Shown piece by piece: positions 8,713 through 18,297 of a stretch of 64,000 nt of DNA. The DNA is from Sphingomonas pokkalii (GTDB lineage Bacteria > Pseudomonadota > Alphaproteobacteria > Sphingomonadales > Sphingomonadaceae). Within the stretch, counting starts at the first letter, position 1. Each line of letters opens with the position of its first letter. A program made the translations under genes and the position numbers. Under the pieces are notes generated by a model. That model was not told the origin of the DNA. It worked only from the letters and a program-made list of their open reading frames with translations, and did not search any database. Location of the stretch: the NCBI RefSeq assembly GCF_003096275.1, contig NZ_QENQ01000001.1, positions 2,476,731 to 2,540,730 of the forward strand, written 5' to 3'.

Positions 8713-10362
8713 TTACTTCGCGCCCGGCCCCTCATAGGCAAGGCCGAAAAAGTCGCCCTTGTTCCACAGCGGCCGCTGATCGCCGTCGGCGATGGCCCGG
8801 GCGATGCGGTAGTTCACATCGACGAAGCGCACGCCCGACTGCCAGTTGATCGCCGGCTGCTGGTCGATCTGGTCGGAAGGCTGGTGATAGTGGTTCTTCA
8901 TGAAATGATCGATCGCGGCCCGGCCCGGTCCGCCGGCACCCGGCCACAGGAACACCGAAGGCACGCCCTTGCGCACGAAGTTATAGTGATCGCTGCGCAC
9001 GAAGATGTTCTCGCCCGGCAGCGGATCGTCAGACATCTTCACGCCGATCTCCGCCGCCGCCTTTTCGACGATCGGGCCGAGCGTGGAGTGGTTGGCACCG
9101 TACACCACGATATCCTCGAACGGATAGGTGATGATCGGCATGTCCAGGTTCACATCGGCAACGATCGTGCCCCTGGTCGTAGGATTGTTGGCGAAATAGT
9201 CGGAGCCGACCAGCCCCTTCTCCTCTGCCGTCACCGCCAGGAAAAGGATCGAACGGCGCGGCTTGGCCGCGGCCTTGAAGCGCTTGGCCTCTTCGATCAG
9301 CGAGGCGATGCCGATCGCATCGTCCAGTGCCCCATTGTTGATGGTATCGCCCTTCGCATCGGGCGATCCGACGCCGATATGATCGAGATGCGCCGAAAGC
9401 ACCACCACTTCACCGGCCAGCTTGGGATCGCTGCCCTCGATCATGCCGGCGACGTTGAAGCTCGGCAGCTTGGTAAGCGCCGTCTTGGCCGCAACCGTGA
9501 TCGTGCCCGGCAGCTGGAACGCCTTGAACGTCGCGCCATCCACCGCGGCGGCCTTGGCGATCGTCGCCCAGGGGGTCTTGGCGCCGGCGAACAGCTTCTC
9601 CGCACCGGCAAGGCTCACCATCCCCAGACTGGGCGTCCCCGGTGCAGGAATATGGCCGGTGCCATCGGCATTGCCCCAGGTGATGCGCGCGCGCCCGGAA
9701 TAAGCGACGTACGTCGAAAACGGCCGGGTCTTCGCCGTCAGCGGCGATTCGATCGTGATCGTGCCGATCGCGCCGCGCTTCCTGGCAATCTCCGCCTTGG
9801 CGGCGGGATTCTGGAAATGCGCGCCTTCCTCGCCCGGCAGGTTGGACGGGGCGCCGCCGAAATAGGCAACGATCTTCCCCTTCACGTCGACGCCCTTATA
9901 GTCGTCGCGCCCCAGCCCGACGATGCCATAACCGACGAATACCACCGGCGCCGTCAGGCTATATTCCGGCTGCGACGGATTGGCGGAGGCGATGAAGTCC
10001 TTGCCCGCGACAAGCGCGACCGGCGCCCCCTTGGCCCGCTGGATCGCCATCGCGCCGATGCCGTCCAGCTTGTAGCTGAGCAGCGGCACCTTCTGCAGAT
10101 AGCCGCCATCGTCGCCCGCCGGCTTCAGCCCGGCGGCATAGAATTGGGCGGCGACATATTGCGCGGCGATATCGAATTCCGGGCTACCCGCATCGCGCCC
10201 CTTCAGCACATCGGATGCAAGGAACATCACATGGCTCTTCAACGCAGCTTCCTCAGGCGGCAGCGGCGCGTTGATGACCGCATTTCGTTCCGCCGCGGTC
10301 TGCGCGAGGGCGGGCGATGCCGCGAGCAGGAAAAGAACAAGCGGCGCAGTCGATCGAAGCAT
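8713..10362 (-). CDS. secreted M28-family zinc peptidase with PA domain (copy 2)
   Basis: Paralogue of the downstream M28 gene, 549 residues. It carries a clear signal peptide (MLRSTAPLVLFLLAASPALA) and a PA insert around residues 125-260. The five metal/catalytic elements are LSAHLDHIG, GALDDAIG, VTAEEKGLVGS, DVNLDMP and NHYHQPSDQ. The ATG at 10362 follows an AGGGAATT ribosome site and gives the signal peptide at the extreme N-terminus; the frame is open further upstream but without export features. It is first in an operon with M28 copy 1 and the epimerase-like gene. The 193-base divergent region towards pepN should carry both promoters. Confidence 0.9.
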   Translation of the reverse strand: MLRSTAPLVLFLLAASPALAQTAAERNAVINAPLPPEEAALKSHVMFLASDVLKGRDAGSPEFDIAAQYVAAQFYAAGLKPAGDDGGYLQKVPLLSYKLDGIGAMAIQRAKGAPVALVAGKDFIASANPSQPEYSLTAPVVFVGYGIVGLGRDDYKGVDVKGKIVAYFGGAPSNLPGEEGAHFQNPAAKAEIARKRGAIGTITIESPLTAKTRPFSTYVAYSGRARITWGNADGTGHIPAPGTPSLGMVSLAGAEKLFAGAKTPWATIAKAAAVDGATFKAFQLPGTITVAAKTALTKLPSFNVAGMIEGSDPKLAGEVVVLSAHLDHIGVGSPDAKGDTINNGALDDAIGIASLIEEAKRFKAAAKPRRSILFLAVTAEEKGLVGSDYFANNPTTRGTIVADVNLDMPIITYPFEDIVVYGANHSTLGPIVEKAAAEIGVKMSDDPLPGENIFVRSDHYNFVRKGVPSVFLWPGAGGPGRAAIDHFMKNHYHQPSDQIDQQPAINWQSGVRFVDVNYRIARAIADGDQRPLWNKGDFFGLAYEGPGAK

Positions 10363-10555
10363 CGGAATTCCCTGAAGGTCGTAACAATATTTCAAGCCTA
10401 GCAGCGCGGCGATGTCCGTCAATCGCCCCGCGCGCCCGGCGGGGTGCAGCAGCAGGAAGGCGGCATGGTGCTGCACCGCAACCGCTTTTGCGCGAGAGCG
10501 CAGCACGACAGAATTTGAGTAGCGGGAGCGCCGGCTTCTCCTATATCGAGCGGGT

Positions 10556-13144
10556 ATGAGTGACGCCCGTATCGCCGCCGCAGCTCCCCAGGCCATTCGC
10601 CGCGAGGACTATCGCCAACCCGACTGGCTGGTGCCGGACATCGCGCTCGATTTCGATCTCGATCCTGCCGCGACGCGGGTGCGCGCCACGCTCCAGGTCA
10701 CTCGCAACGGCACGCACGATCGCCCGCTGGTGCTGAACGGAGACGGGCTGGTCGCGGTGTCGGTGAAAACCGACGGCGGCGATGCGCAGGGGTGGCGCAT
10801 CGAGGGGCAGGATCTGGTGATCCCGCTCCCCGGCGATGCCCATGTCATCGAAACCGAAGTGGTGATCGCGCCCGAGCGCAACACCCAGCTCCAGGGCCTC
10901 TATGCCTCGTCGGGGATGCTCTGCACCCAGTGCGAGGCCGAGGGCTTCCGCCGCATCACCTTCTTCCCCGATCGCCCGGACGTGCTCTCGAAGTACAAGG
11001 TGCGCATGACGGCGGATAAGGCGCGCTTCCCGGTGCTGCTCGCCAATGGCGATCCGATCGCGCAAGGCGATGCCGAAGGCGGCCGCCACTGGGCGGAGTG
11101 GCACGATCCCTTCCCCAAGCCGAGCTATCTGTTCGCGCTCGTCGCGGGCGATCTCGTCGCCAATACCGGCAGCTTCACGACCATGTCGGGCCGCGAGGTG
11201 CAGCTGGGCATCTATGTCCGCGCGCCCGATCTGCCCAAGACCGACCATGCCCTCCACGCGCTGAAGCTCAGCATGAAGTGGGACGAGGAGGTCTATGGCC
11301 GCGAGTACGACCTCGACGTGTTCAACATCGTCGCGGTCGACGATTTCAACTTCGGCGCGATGGAGAACAAGGGGCTGAACGTCTTCAACAGCCGCTACAT
11401 CCTCGCCGATCCCGACACTGCCACCGACTGGGACTATGACGCGATCGCCGCCGTCGTCGCCCACGAATATTTCCACAACTGGTCGGGCAACCGCGTCACC
11501 TGCCGCGACTGGTTCCAGCTGAGCCTGAAGGAAGGCTTCACCGTCTTCCGCGACCAGAGCTTCTCGGCCGATCAGGGCTCCGCCGCGGTCAAGCGGATCG
11601 AGGACGTGCGCAACTTGCGCGCCAGCCAGTTCCCGGAGGATGCGGGCCCGCTCGCCCACCCGGTCCGCCCGGACGAATATATCGAGATCTCGAACTTCTA
11701 CACGGCGACCATCTACAACAAGGGCGCCGAGCTGATCCGGATGATGGCCACCATCCTCGGCCCGAGCAAGTTCCGCGCCGCGACCGACCTCTATTTCGAT
11801 CGGTTCGACGGTACCGCTGCCACCTGCGAGGATTTCGTGGCGTGCATGGAGGAGGCCGGCGGGGTCGATCTCGGCCAGTTCCGCCGCTGGTACAGCCAGG
11901 CGGGCACGCCGCGCGTCTCCGCCAACCTTGTCCAGGACGGCGCCACCGCCCGGCTCGCGCTCGCCCAGACCGTGCCGCCCACGCCCGGCCAGCCGGTCAA
12001 GGAACCAATGGTCCTGCCGCTCAAGATCCGCCTGTTCGGCGAGAAGAGCGGCACGCCGCTGACCGACGAACAGCTGCTGCTGTTCGACAAGCCCGAGCAG
12101 GAGCTGCGCTTCGAGGCCCTGCCCGAACGCGCGGTCCTCTCGATCAACCGCGGCTTCTCCGCCCCGGTGATCGTCGATGCCAATCGCAGCGCCGCCGATC
12201 TCGCCTTCCTCTCGGCGCACGATGACGATCCCTTTGCGCGCTATGAGGCGATGCAGCAGCTGATGCTCGATACGCTCGTTGCGGCGGTGACCAGCGGCAA
12301 GGGCGACCATGCGGCGCTGATCGATGCCGTCCGCAATACGCTGACCGATCCGTCGCTTGATCGCGCCTTCATCGCCGAGGCGGTGCTGCTCCCGTCGGAC
12401 AGCTTCATCGGCGACCAGATGGCAGTGGTCGATCCGGAGGCGATCTACCGTGCCCGCGAAGCGCTGCGCGCTGATCTCGGCAAGGCGCTCGAGGGCGAAT
12501 GGCGGGCGGCCTATGAAGGCGCACGGGCCAATCGCTTCGAATATTCGCCGGCCGCCAACGGCGCGCGCCGCCTGAAGAACGTGGCGCTCGGCTATATCGC
12601 GGCGAGCGGCGCGGGCGATGCGGCGGCGCTGGCCTATGCGCAGTTCGACGCGGCCGACAACATGACCGATCGCCAGGGCGGTCTCGCCACGCTGGTCAAC
12701 GGCACGTCCGCGCTCCGCGAAAAGGCGATTCAAGCCTTCTACCAGCGCTATGCCGGCAACGCGCTGGTGCTGGACAAGTGGTTCCAGACCCAGGCGTTCT
12801 CCTCACGCGACGACACGCTTGCCGCCGTCGAGACGCTGGCGAAGCATCCGGACTTCACGCTTGCCAATCCCAACCGCGCCCGCGCGCTGATCGGCGCATT
12901 CAGCATGAACCAGCGCGCGTTCCACGATCGTTCGGGCCGCGGCTATCGCTTCGTCGCGGACCAGCTGATCGCGCTCGACAGGCTCAATCCGCAGACCGCC
13001 GCCAAGCTGGTGCCGCCGCTAGGCCGCTGGAAGCGCTTCGATGCGGATCGCGCCGCGCTGATGCGGGGCGAGCTGGAGCGGATCGTCGCCAGCCCCGGCC
13101 TGAGCAAGGACATGTTCGAGCAGGCCACCAAGTCGCTCGACTGA
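10556..13144 (+). CDS. pepN: aminopeptidase N (M1 family)
   Basis: Zinc aminopeptidase that removes N-terminal residues from peptides in the cytoplasm. The 862-residue length matches E. coli-type PepN. The exopeptidase motif GAMEN is in DFNFGAMENKGLN. The zinc site HEYFH occupies residues 303-307 with the third ligand E326 in SLKEGF, an exact HExxH-x18-E spacing. The C-terminal alpha-solenoid ends with KDMFEQATKSLD. There is no signal peptide, as expected. It ends just before a strong hairpin shared with the convergent phoD gene. Confidence 0.97.
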   Translation: MSDARIAAAAPQAIRREDYRQPDWLVPDIALDFDLDPAATRVRATLQVTRNGTHDRPLVLNGDGLVAVSVKTDGGDAQGWRIEGQDLVIPLPGDAHVIETEVVIAPERNTQLQGLYASSGMLCTQCEAEGFRRITFFPDRPDVLSKYKVRMTADKARFPVLLANGDPIAQGDAEGGRHWAEWHDPFPKPSYLFALVAGDLVANTGSFTTMSGREVQLGIYVRAPDLPKTDHALHALKLSMKWDEEVYGREYDLDVFNIVAVDDFNFGAMENKGLNVFNSRYILADPDTATDWDYDAIAAVVAHEYFHNWSGNRVTCRDWFQLSLKEGFTVFRDQSFSADQGSAAVKRIEDVRNLRASQFPEDAGPLAHPVRPDEYIEISNFYTATIYNKGAELIRMMATILGPSKFRAATDLYFDRFDGTAATCEDFVACMEEAGGVDLGQFRRWYSQAGTPRVSANLVQDGATARLALAQTVPPTPGQPVKEPMVLPLKIRLFGEKSGTPLTDEQLLLFDKPEQELRFEALPERAVLSINRGFSAPVIVDANRSAADLAFLSAHDDDPFARYEAMQQLMLDTLVAAVTSGKGDHAALIDAVRNTLTDPSLDRAFIAEAVLLPSDSFIGDQMAVVDPEAIYRAREALRADLGKALEGEWRAAYEGARANRFEYSPAANGARRLKNVALGYIAASGAGDAAALAYAQFDAADNMTDRQGGLATLVNGTSALREKAIQAFYQRYAGNALVLDKWFQTQAFSSRDDTLAAVETLAKHPDFTLANPNRARALIGAFSMNQRAFHDRSGRGYRFVADQLIALDRLNPQTAAKLVPPLGRWKRFDADRAALMRGELERIVASPGLSKDMFEQATKSLD

Positions 13145-13152
13145 TCCGACAA

Positions 13153-13180
13153 TCCCTCCTCCCCCGCCGGGGAGGAGGGA
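13153..13180. terminator. bidirectional hairpin between convergent pepN and phoD
   Basis: A perfect 12-base-pair inverted repeat (arms 13153-13164 and 13169-13180) with a 4-base loop lies 8 bases after the pepN stop and 7 bases before the phoD stop codon on the other strand. No T-run follows on either side, so it may work as a transcript-end stabiliser or as a repeat-derived attenuator. Confidence 0.6.
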
Positions 13181-13187
13181 TCCTGCC

Positions 13188-14810
13188 TCACGCCATCACG
13201 TTCCTTCCCCGCGTCACCGTCGCGCTGTGCCCGATGCTCGCCTTCAGGCTGCGCTCCTTCACCGTGTCGACGAACACCCAGTCGTTGCGCGCCTGTTCGG
13301 GCGTGAGGGTGAGCGCCATATAGCCGCGGCGGCTGGTGTCGCACCATTTCAGCTCAGGGTTCGCCTTCACCAGCGCCGCCGCGACGATCTTCGGATCGGT
13401 CTTGATCGCGCTTTCGAAGCCGGGTGAGGTCACCGCCTGGCCGGCGAATTCGACGCCGGCGGGCTTGCCGTCCTGGCCCAGATCATAGGCCCAGGCGTTA
13501 TGGCTGTCGCCGCACACCACCAGCAGGTTCGCGCCCATCGCCTGCGACGAAGCCAGGAACCGCGCCCGCGCCGCCGGATAGCCGCCCCAGTTGTCGAAGT
13601 TCATCGGCAAGCCGAGCTTCGCCGCCGTGACGCCCGCCTGCACATAGGCCTTGGCGCGCGGGTTCGCGTCGGGCGCCAGCCAGCCCAGCGCCTCGGCCGG
13701 GGTCACGGTGTTCCCCATGATCGTGCCGAAGCCGACCACCTGCCAGCGCTGCCCCGCCTTCACCGATCGGCGCATCGCATGGTCCAGCCACACCTCCTGC
13801 TCGCTGCCGAGCATCGTCGCCGCGGGGTCGTGCCATGCGCCGTCGCGGAAAGCGGTGAGCGCCTTCACCGGATCGGCCTCCTTGAACAGCGGCGCGAGGT
13901 CCGGCTGCTGGGTGCGGGCGAGCAGGCGGCTCTCGGTGCGGAAGAAGGTCGCCAGCGTGCCGATGTCATAGCTGCCCCACGGCGTTTCGGAGACCGGCAT
14001 CCACTCGCGGAACACCTGCATCGCCGCGGCCTTGCGCGTGCTCCAATCGCCCTCGCTGTCCGGCTGGTGATTCTCCGCCCCGCCTTCCCAGCTGTCGTTC
14101 GCGCTTTCGTGGTCGTCCCACTGGATCAGCATGGGCTTGGCCGCGTGCAGCGCCTGCAGGTCCGGGTCGGCGCGGTAGCTGGCATAGCGCAACCGGTAAT
14201 CGGCAAGATGCACCATCTCGCCCACCGGCTCGGGCAGTCGTCCGCCGATGGCGCCGCCGGCCGGCGCATAGCCGCCCTGCTTATATTCGTAGAGATAGTC
14301 GCCGAGATGGATCCACAGATCGATGTCGTCGCGCGTCGCGGCATGGCCATAGGCGTTGAAATAGCCGAACGGCAGGTTCGAGCAGGAGAAGATGGCGATG
14401 CCGAAGCGGCTGGCGTCGCCCAGCGGCAGCGTCTTGGTGCGCCCCACCGGCGAGAAGCTGCCGTCCGGCGCTACGAAGCGGTAGAAATAGCGCGTGTCCG
14501 GCAAAAGGCCCGCCACCGTCACCTTGGCGGTATGGTCGCGCCACGGGCCGGTGATCTGCGCGCCTTCCGCGACGATCTGGGTGAAGTCGGCGCTGGTGGC
14601 GATCTGGGCGCGCAGCTTCACCGCGCCGCCATCGGCCGGAACGTAGCGCGTCCAGAGCAGCATCGTGTCCGGCCCCGGCTCGCCGCTCGCCACCGAATGG
14701 GTGAAGCCGCGCGCGGCCAGCTGGGCCAGCGCCACGCCCGGAAGCGCCAGCGCGCCGATCCCCAGGGTTCCGGCAAGCAGCAGCGATCGACGGTCGATAC
14801 GAAGGGTCAT
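13188..14810 (-). CDS. phoD: PhoD-type alkaline phosphatase, Tat-exported
   Basis: Calcium/iron-dependent phosphodiesterase/phosphomonoesterase of the PhoD family, 540 residues, acting outside the cytoplasmic membrane. The N-terminus has a twin-arginine signal (IDRRSLLLAG), with cleavage expected after GVALA. An N-terminal beta-sandwich precedes the metallophosphatase domain, which contains HLGDYLYEY, WDDHESANDSW and VVCGDSHNAW. No other phosphate-regulon gene or obvious Pho box was seen in the 5' region. It is convergent with pepN. Confidence 0.92.
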   Translation of the reverse strand: MTLRIDRRSLLLAGTLGIGALALPGVALAQLAARGFTHSVASGEPGPDTMLLWTRYVPADGGAVKLRAQIATSADFTQIVAEGAQITGPWRDHTAKVTVAGLLPDTRYFYRFVAPDGSFSPVGRTKTLPLGDASRFGIAIFSCSNLPFGYFNAYGHAATRDDIDLWIHLGDYLYEYKQGGYAPAGGAIGGRLPEPVGEMVHLADYRLRYASYRADPDLQALHAAKPMLIQWDDHESANDSWEGGAENHQPDSEGDWSTRKAAAMQVFREWMPVSETPWGSYDIGTLATFFRTESRLLARTQQPDLAPLFKEADPVKALTAFRDGAWHDPAATMLGSEQEVWLDHAMRRSVKAGQRWQVVGFGTIMGNTVTPAEALGWLAPDANPRAKAYVQAGVTAAKLGLPMNFDNWGGYPAARARFLASSQAMGANLLVVCGDSHNAWAYDLGQDGKPAGVEFAGQAVTSPGFESAIKTDPKIVAAALVKANPELKWCDTSRRGYMALTLTPEQARNDWVFVDTVKERSLKASIGHSATVTRGRNVMA

Positions 14811-15079
14811 GATTCAGGCGTCCCGTGGTTTTGGTACGATGGCGCTTGCAGCCCATTGGTTTCGTGTTCGTGACAGGCGGCGAAAGCTGGGCTACGCCAG
14901 CCGGCGAATCGGAATTCGGGGCGTATCAACAGGGGAACGCAACCTGCCGGCCGGAGCACCGCCGACAGTACGGAGACGATGACGCGCGTGACCTTTTCCA
15001 TGCTCGAGCCCGACATGCCGGGCCCGCAGACCCGCCGCTGCGCCGCCGAACCATGCCCTTCGTCCCGGCGGGGCCGCTG

Positions 15080-16627
15080 ATGGCCACGCGAATCGCGTCT
15101 GTGGGGCTGATCGATTCGCGCTCGGGTCTCGGCGCGGCGATCGCGGCGTTGCCGCGCTGGCTGGTCCTGCTCGTTGCCGCCGTCGCGGTGCGCGCCGTCA
15201 CCTTCGGCAACCCCGTGGTGCATGTCGACGAGCAGTTCTACTGGGTCACGGCCGAGCGGATGCTGCACGGCGCGCTGCCCTTTGTCGACATCTGGGATCG
15301 CAAGCCGATCGGCCTGTTCCTGCTCTATGCCCCGGCCGCGGCCCTCGGCGCGCCCTGGGGCATCCTCGCCTATCAGGTCATGGCGCTGGCGGCGGTGGTC
15401 GCGACGGCGATGATGATCGGGCGGATCGCCGATCGGGTGGGCTGGCGGGCCGGCGCGCTGCCGGCGGCGCTGCTCTATGTCTTCATGCTCAACGTCGCCG
15501 ACGGCCAGGGCGGCCAGGCGCCGGTGTTTTACAATCTTCTTACCGCCTCTGCACTAACCCTGGTCCTACCCCGCCCCGACGATCGCAGCGAGGATCGTGC
15601 CCGAATCGGCCGCGCGGTCGCGGCGATGCTGCTGATCGGCCTTGCCCTGCAGATCAAATATTCGGTGCTGTTCGAAGGGCTGTTCCTGGGCCTGTGGCTG
15701 CTGTTCCGCGAGGTCCGGCTGGGGGCAGGCGCGATCCATGTCCTGCGCCGCGGCGTCGCCTATGCCGGCATGGCGGCGCTGCCGACGCTCGCCGCCGCCG
15801 CCTTCTATGCGTCGCTCGGCCATTTCAACGAATGGTTCTACGCCAATTTCGGCTCGATCCTCGATCGCCGTAGCGATCCGCTACTCGATCTGGTGGGCGC
15901 CTTTTTCGAAGTGATGGTGCCGCTCGCGCCGTTGTTGGCGATCAGTTGGCTCGGCTGGCGCGATCTTGCCCGCGCACGGGCCGTCGCGGCGCCCGCGATG
16001 CTGCTCTTCGGTTGGCTGGTGAGCGCGATGGTCGGGCTGATCGTCTTCGGCTCCTGGTTCCCGCATTATGCGCTGCCGGTGATGCTGCCGGGTTGCCTGT
16101 GCTGCGCCGCCTGGTTCTCCCAGGATCGCCGCGCGCCGCGAATCGCCGCGCCGCTGCTGCTGGCGGTGATGCTCGTCGCCGGCGTTGGCCTCGTCCTCGC
16201 CGCCCAGGCAAAGCGGGGGAACCGGGAGCAGCTGGAAACGATCACCGATGCGATCGGCCGCGGCCCGGGCTGCCTGTACGTTCATTCCGGCGATTCGATG
16301 CTCTACGGCTATACCGGGCGGTGCGCGCTAAGTCCGTGGCTGTTCCCCAGCCACCTGTCGCGCGAACGCGAAAACGGCGCGATCGGGGTCGATCAGTTCG
16401 CCGAGGTCGACCGCATCTTCGCCCGCCGCCCTGCGATCGTCGTGATGCGCTCCCCCTTCCGCGGCGAGCGCCTGGCCGTCCGCGAACGCACGATGCGCCA
16501 CCTGCAGCGCCTCGGCTATGCGGTGCGCGGCCACTACCTGCTTGGGCAGACCCCGATCACCCTTTATGCGGCGCCCGGCGTGGCGATCGGCGATCCACCG
16601 CGTCGCGTCGCGAACAGCCGGGCATAA
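15080..16627 (+). CDS. GT39-like polytopic glycosyltransferase
   Basis: Integral membrane enzyme of the dolichyl/polyprenyl-phosphate-sugar transferase type (GT39/ArnT-like), about 515 residues. The catalytic first periplasmic loop is recognisable in VHVDEQFYWVTAERML, followed by IWDRKPIGLFLLYAP. About ten hydrophobic helices follow, and a soluble C-terminal part starts near residue 400. It should transfer a sugar from a lipid carrier to an envelope acceptor; neither substrate is known. The ATG at 15080 follows a weak GGCGGGG; ATG 15053 is an alternative. The 3' end overlaps the convergent GT4 gene by 64 bases. Confidence 0.75.
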   Translation: MATRIASVGLIDSRSGLGAAIAALPRWLVLLVAAVAVRAVTFGNPVVHVDEQFYWVTAERMLHGALPFVDIWDRKPIGLFLLYAPAAALGAPWGILAYQVMALAAVVATAMMIGRIADRVGWRAGALPAALLYVFMLNVADGQGGQAPVFYNLLTASALTLVLPRPDDRSEDRARIGRAVAAMLLIGLALQIKYSVLFEGLFLGLWLLFREVRLGAGAIHVLRRGVAYAGMAALPTLAAAAFYASLGHFNEWFYANFGSILDRRSDPLLDLVGAFFEVMVPLAPLLAISWLGWRDLARARAVAAPAMLLFGWLVSAMVGLIVFGSWFPHYALPVMLPGCLCCAAWFSQDRRAPRIAAPLLLAVMLVAGVGLVLAAQAKRGNREQLETITDAIGRGPGCLYVHSGDSMLYGYTGRCALSPWLFPSHLSRERENGAIGVDQFAEVDRIFARRPAIVVMRSPFRGERLAVRERTMRHLQRLGYAVRGHYLLGQTPITLYAAPGVAIGDPPRRVANSRA

Positions 16628-17763
16628 TAGTCCATCAGCATCGCGGCGTGGTCCTCGTCGCTGCGCACCCGCGCCGACGCGACCCGCGCCGCCTGGCGCA
16701 ATATCCCCTGGTCCCGCCCGAACAGGCGGCGGATCGCGTCCGCAGCCGACAGCGTATCGCGCGCGGCATAGGTTTCGGCGAACAGAGGATCGGCGATCTC
16801 GGCGAAGCCGCCCTCGTCCGGCCCGATCAGCGGCAAGCCGGACGCCAGCGCTTCCCACGCGACCAGCCCGAACGGTTCGGCATCCGATCCATGGATCAGC
16901 GCATCGCAGCTCGCCATGATCCGCGACAGCCGCAACCGATCATAGACCGGGCGGAAAATCCGGATATGCGGACTTCCGGCAATCAGCGCCTCCAGCTGCT
17001 TGCGCTGCGGGCCGTCGCCCAGCAGCATCAACCCCACCGGCAGATCATTGGCAGCGGCTTCCACCGCGTCGATCACCAGCGGCCAGCGCTTTTCCTTGTG
17101 GTGCCGCCCCAGCCCGAGCAACAGATGCCCCTCTGGGGGCAACCCCAATTGGGCCAGCATCGATGCGCGCAGCTTCTCATCGCGCAGATCGGGGGAGAAC
17201 CAGTCGCGCTCGATCCCCAGCGGCACCGACGCGTCGACGCGCAGCCCGCGCCGGCGAAAGCGCTTGGCCAGCGCCGGCCCGTTCGTCACGAACGCATCAT
17301 AGTGTTCGAGGAAGCGGCCCATGTAACGGGTATACCAGGCGAAGGCCTGTTCCACCTGATGCGGCGTAGCGACGCTGTCCAGCCAGCGCTGCGGATACGC
17401 GCCGACCAGATCGCCATGCGCGAAGAACACCTTCAGCGCATCGCCCTTCCAATGGGCCACCGTCCAGGCCGGCAGCCAGGGTGAACTGTTCTCGACGATA
17501 TCGGGCGCCAGGCGATCCAGCGCCGCCCACACCGGCTCGTCCTTCACGAAGATGCGATAGTTGCGGTCGAGCAGCAACGGCGGGGCCTTGATCCAGTGGA
17601 TCGCGCCGCCGCCGGGACGCTCCTCCACGCCGTCTCCGGCGCCGGGGGCGACGACGATCAGTTCATGGCCCAGATCGGCCAGGATGCCCATCTTGCGATC
17701 CAGATAGGTGCGGACACCGCCGCCGGTCGGCGAATAGAATTCGTTGACGTCGACGATGCGCAT
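16564..17763 (-). CDS. glycosyltransferase family 4
   Basis: Cytoplasmic or membrane-associated retaining glycosyltransferase, 399 residues with a GT-B fold. The N-terminal half starts MRIVDVNEFYSPTGGGVRT with the glycine-rich acceptor loop. The C-terminal half shows LLGLGRHHKEKRW and the E-x7-E nucleotide-sugar motif in DAEPFGLVAWEAL. It is the third gene of a minus-strand operon, starting 9 bases after the DUF2141 gene and downstream of a polytopic membrane protein. The acceptor is unknown; a lipid or surface glycan is a reasonable inference from the neighbours. Confidence 0.85.
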   Translation of the reverse strand: MRIVDVNEFYSPTGGGVRTYLDRKMGILADLGHELIVVAPGAGDGVEERPGGGAIHWIKAPPLLLDRNYRIFVKDEPVWAALDRLAPDIVENSSPWLPAWTVAHWKGDALKVFFAHGDLVGAYPQRWLDSVATPHQVEQAFAWYTRYMGRFLEHYDAFVTNGPALAKRFRRRGLRVDASVPLGIERDWFSPDLRDEKLRASMLAQLGLPPEGHLLLGLGRHHKEKRWPLVIDAVEAAANDLPVGLMLLGDGPQRKQLEALIAGSPHIRIFRPVYDRLRLSRIMASCDALIHGSDAEPFGLVAWEALASGLPLIGPDEGGFAEIADPLFAETYAARDTLSAADAIRRLFGRDQGILRQAARVASARVRSDEDHAAMLMDYYARLFATRRGGSPIATPGAA

Positions 17764-17772
17764 GCCGCTCCT

Positions 17773-18297
17773 TCAGTCGAGCGGACCGAATCCTCCAAGC
17801 CCGCGGAGATATTGTGCACGAATGTTCACGCGGGTAATCCCGTTCCCGGAAACATTGATCGTCGCCTGGCGCAATTTGGGGCGGCTGCGCCCCAGCCGCT
17901 GGTTCGATACGAAGCCGGCGCCGTCGGACCAGAAGTTGAACTTGTTCTTGCCGTCGCGATCATGGGTGAACAGCACCGCATAGGTGCCCGGCGCGGGCAC
18001 GCGAATGCACATCGTCACCGCGCCGGAGGGCGGCGTGTTGGCCCAGATCCGGCGGAAGGTCTTGCCCTCGCGCACGAGATCGTGATCGTCCTTCAGAAAG
18101 TCTTCCTCGGTCGCCGGATAAAGCTCCAGCTTCAGCCGGCCGCTGCGATCCTTCAGGCCGATCACATTGACTTCGATCGCCGGGCCATGGCCACTGGCGC
18201 AGGCGGCCGCATCCTCGCCCAGAACCTGGGCGCGGGCGACGCTCGAAAGGCCCGATACGGTGATCGCCGCCGCGACGAACAGGGCGGTGCGGTTCAT
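17773..18297 (-). CDS. DUF2141-domain secreted protein
   Basis: A 174-residue exported protein. A signal peptide ends near SVARAQ and is followed by a beta-rich DUF2141-type domain (IEVNVIGLKDRSGRLKLELY, then PGTYAVLFTHDRDGKNKF). The family is widespread and has no established function. The ATG overlaps the stop of the upstream membrane protein by four bases, and the GT4 gene follows after 9 bases, so the three are translated as a unit. The product should sit in the periplasm next to the membrane partner. Confidence 0.8.
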   Translation of the reverse strand: MNRTALFVAAAITVSGLSSVARAQVLGEDAAACASGHGPAIEVNVIGLKDRSGRLKLELYPATEEDFLKDDHDLVREGKTFRRIWANTPPSGAVTMCIRVPAPGTYAVLFTHDRDGKNKFNFWSDGAGFVSNQRLGRSRPKLRQATINVSGNGITRVNIRAQYLRGLGGFGPLD

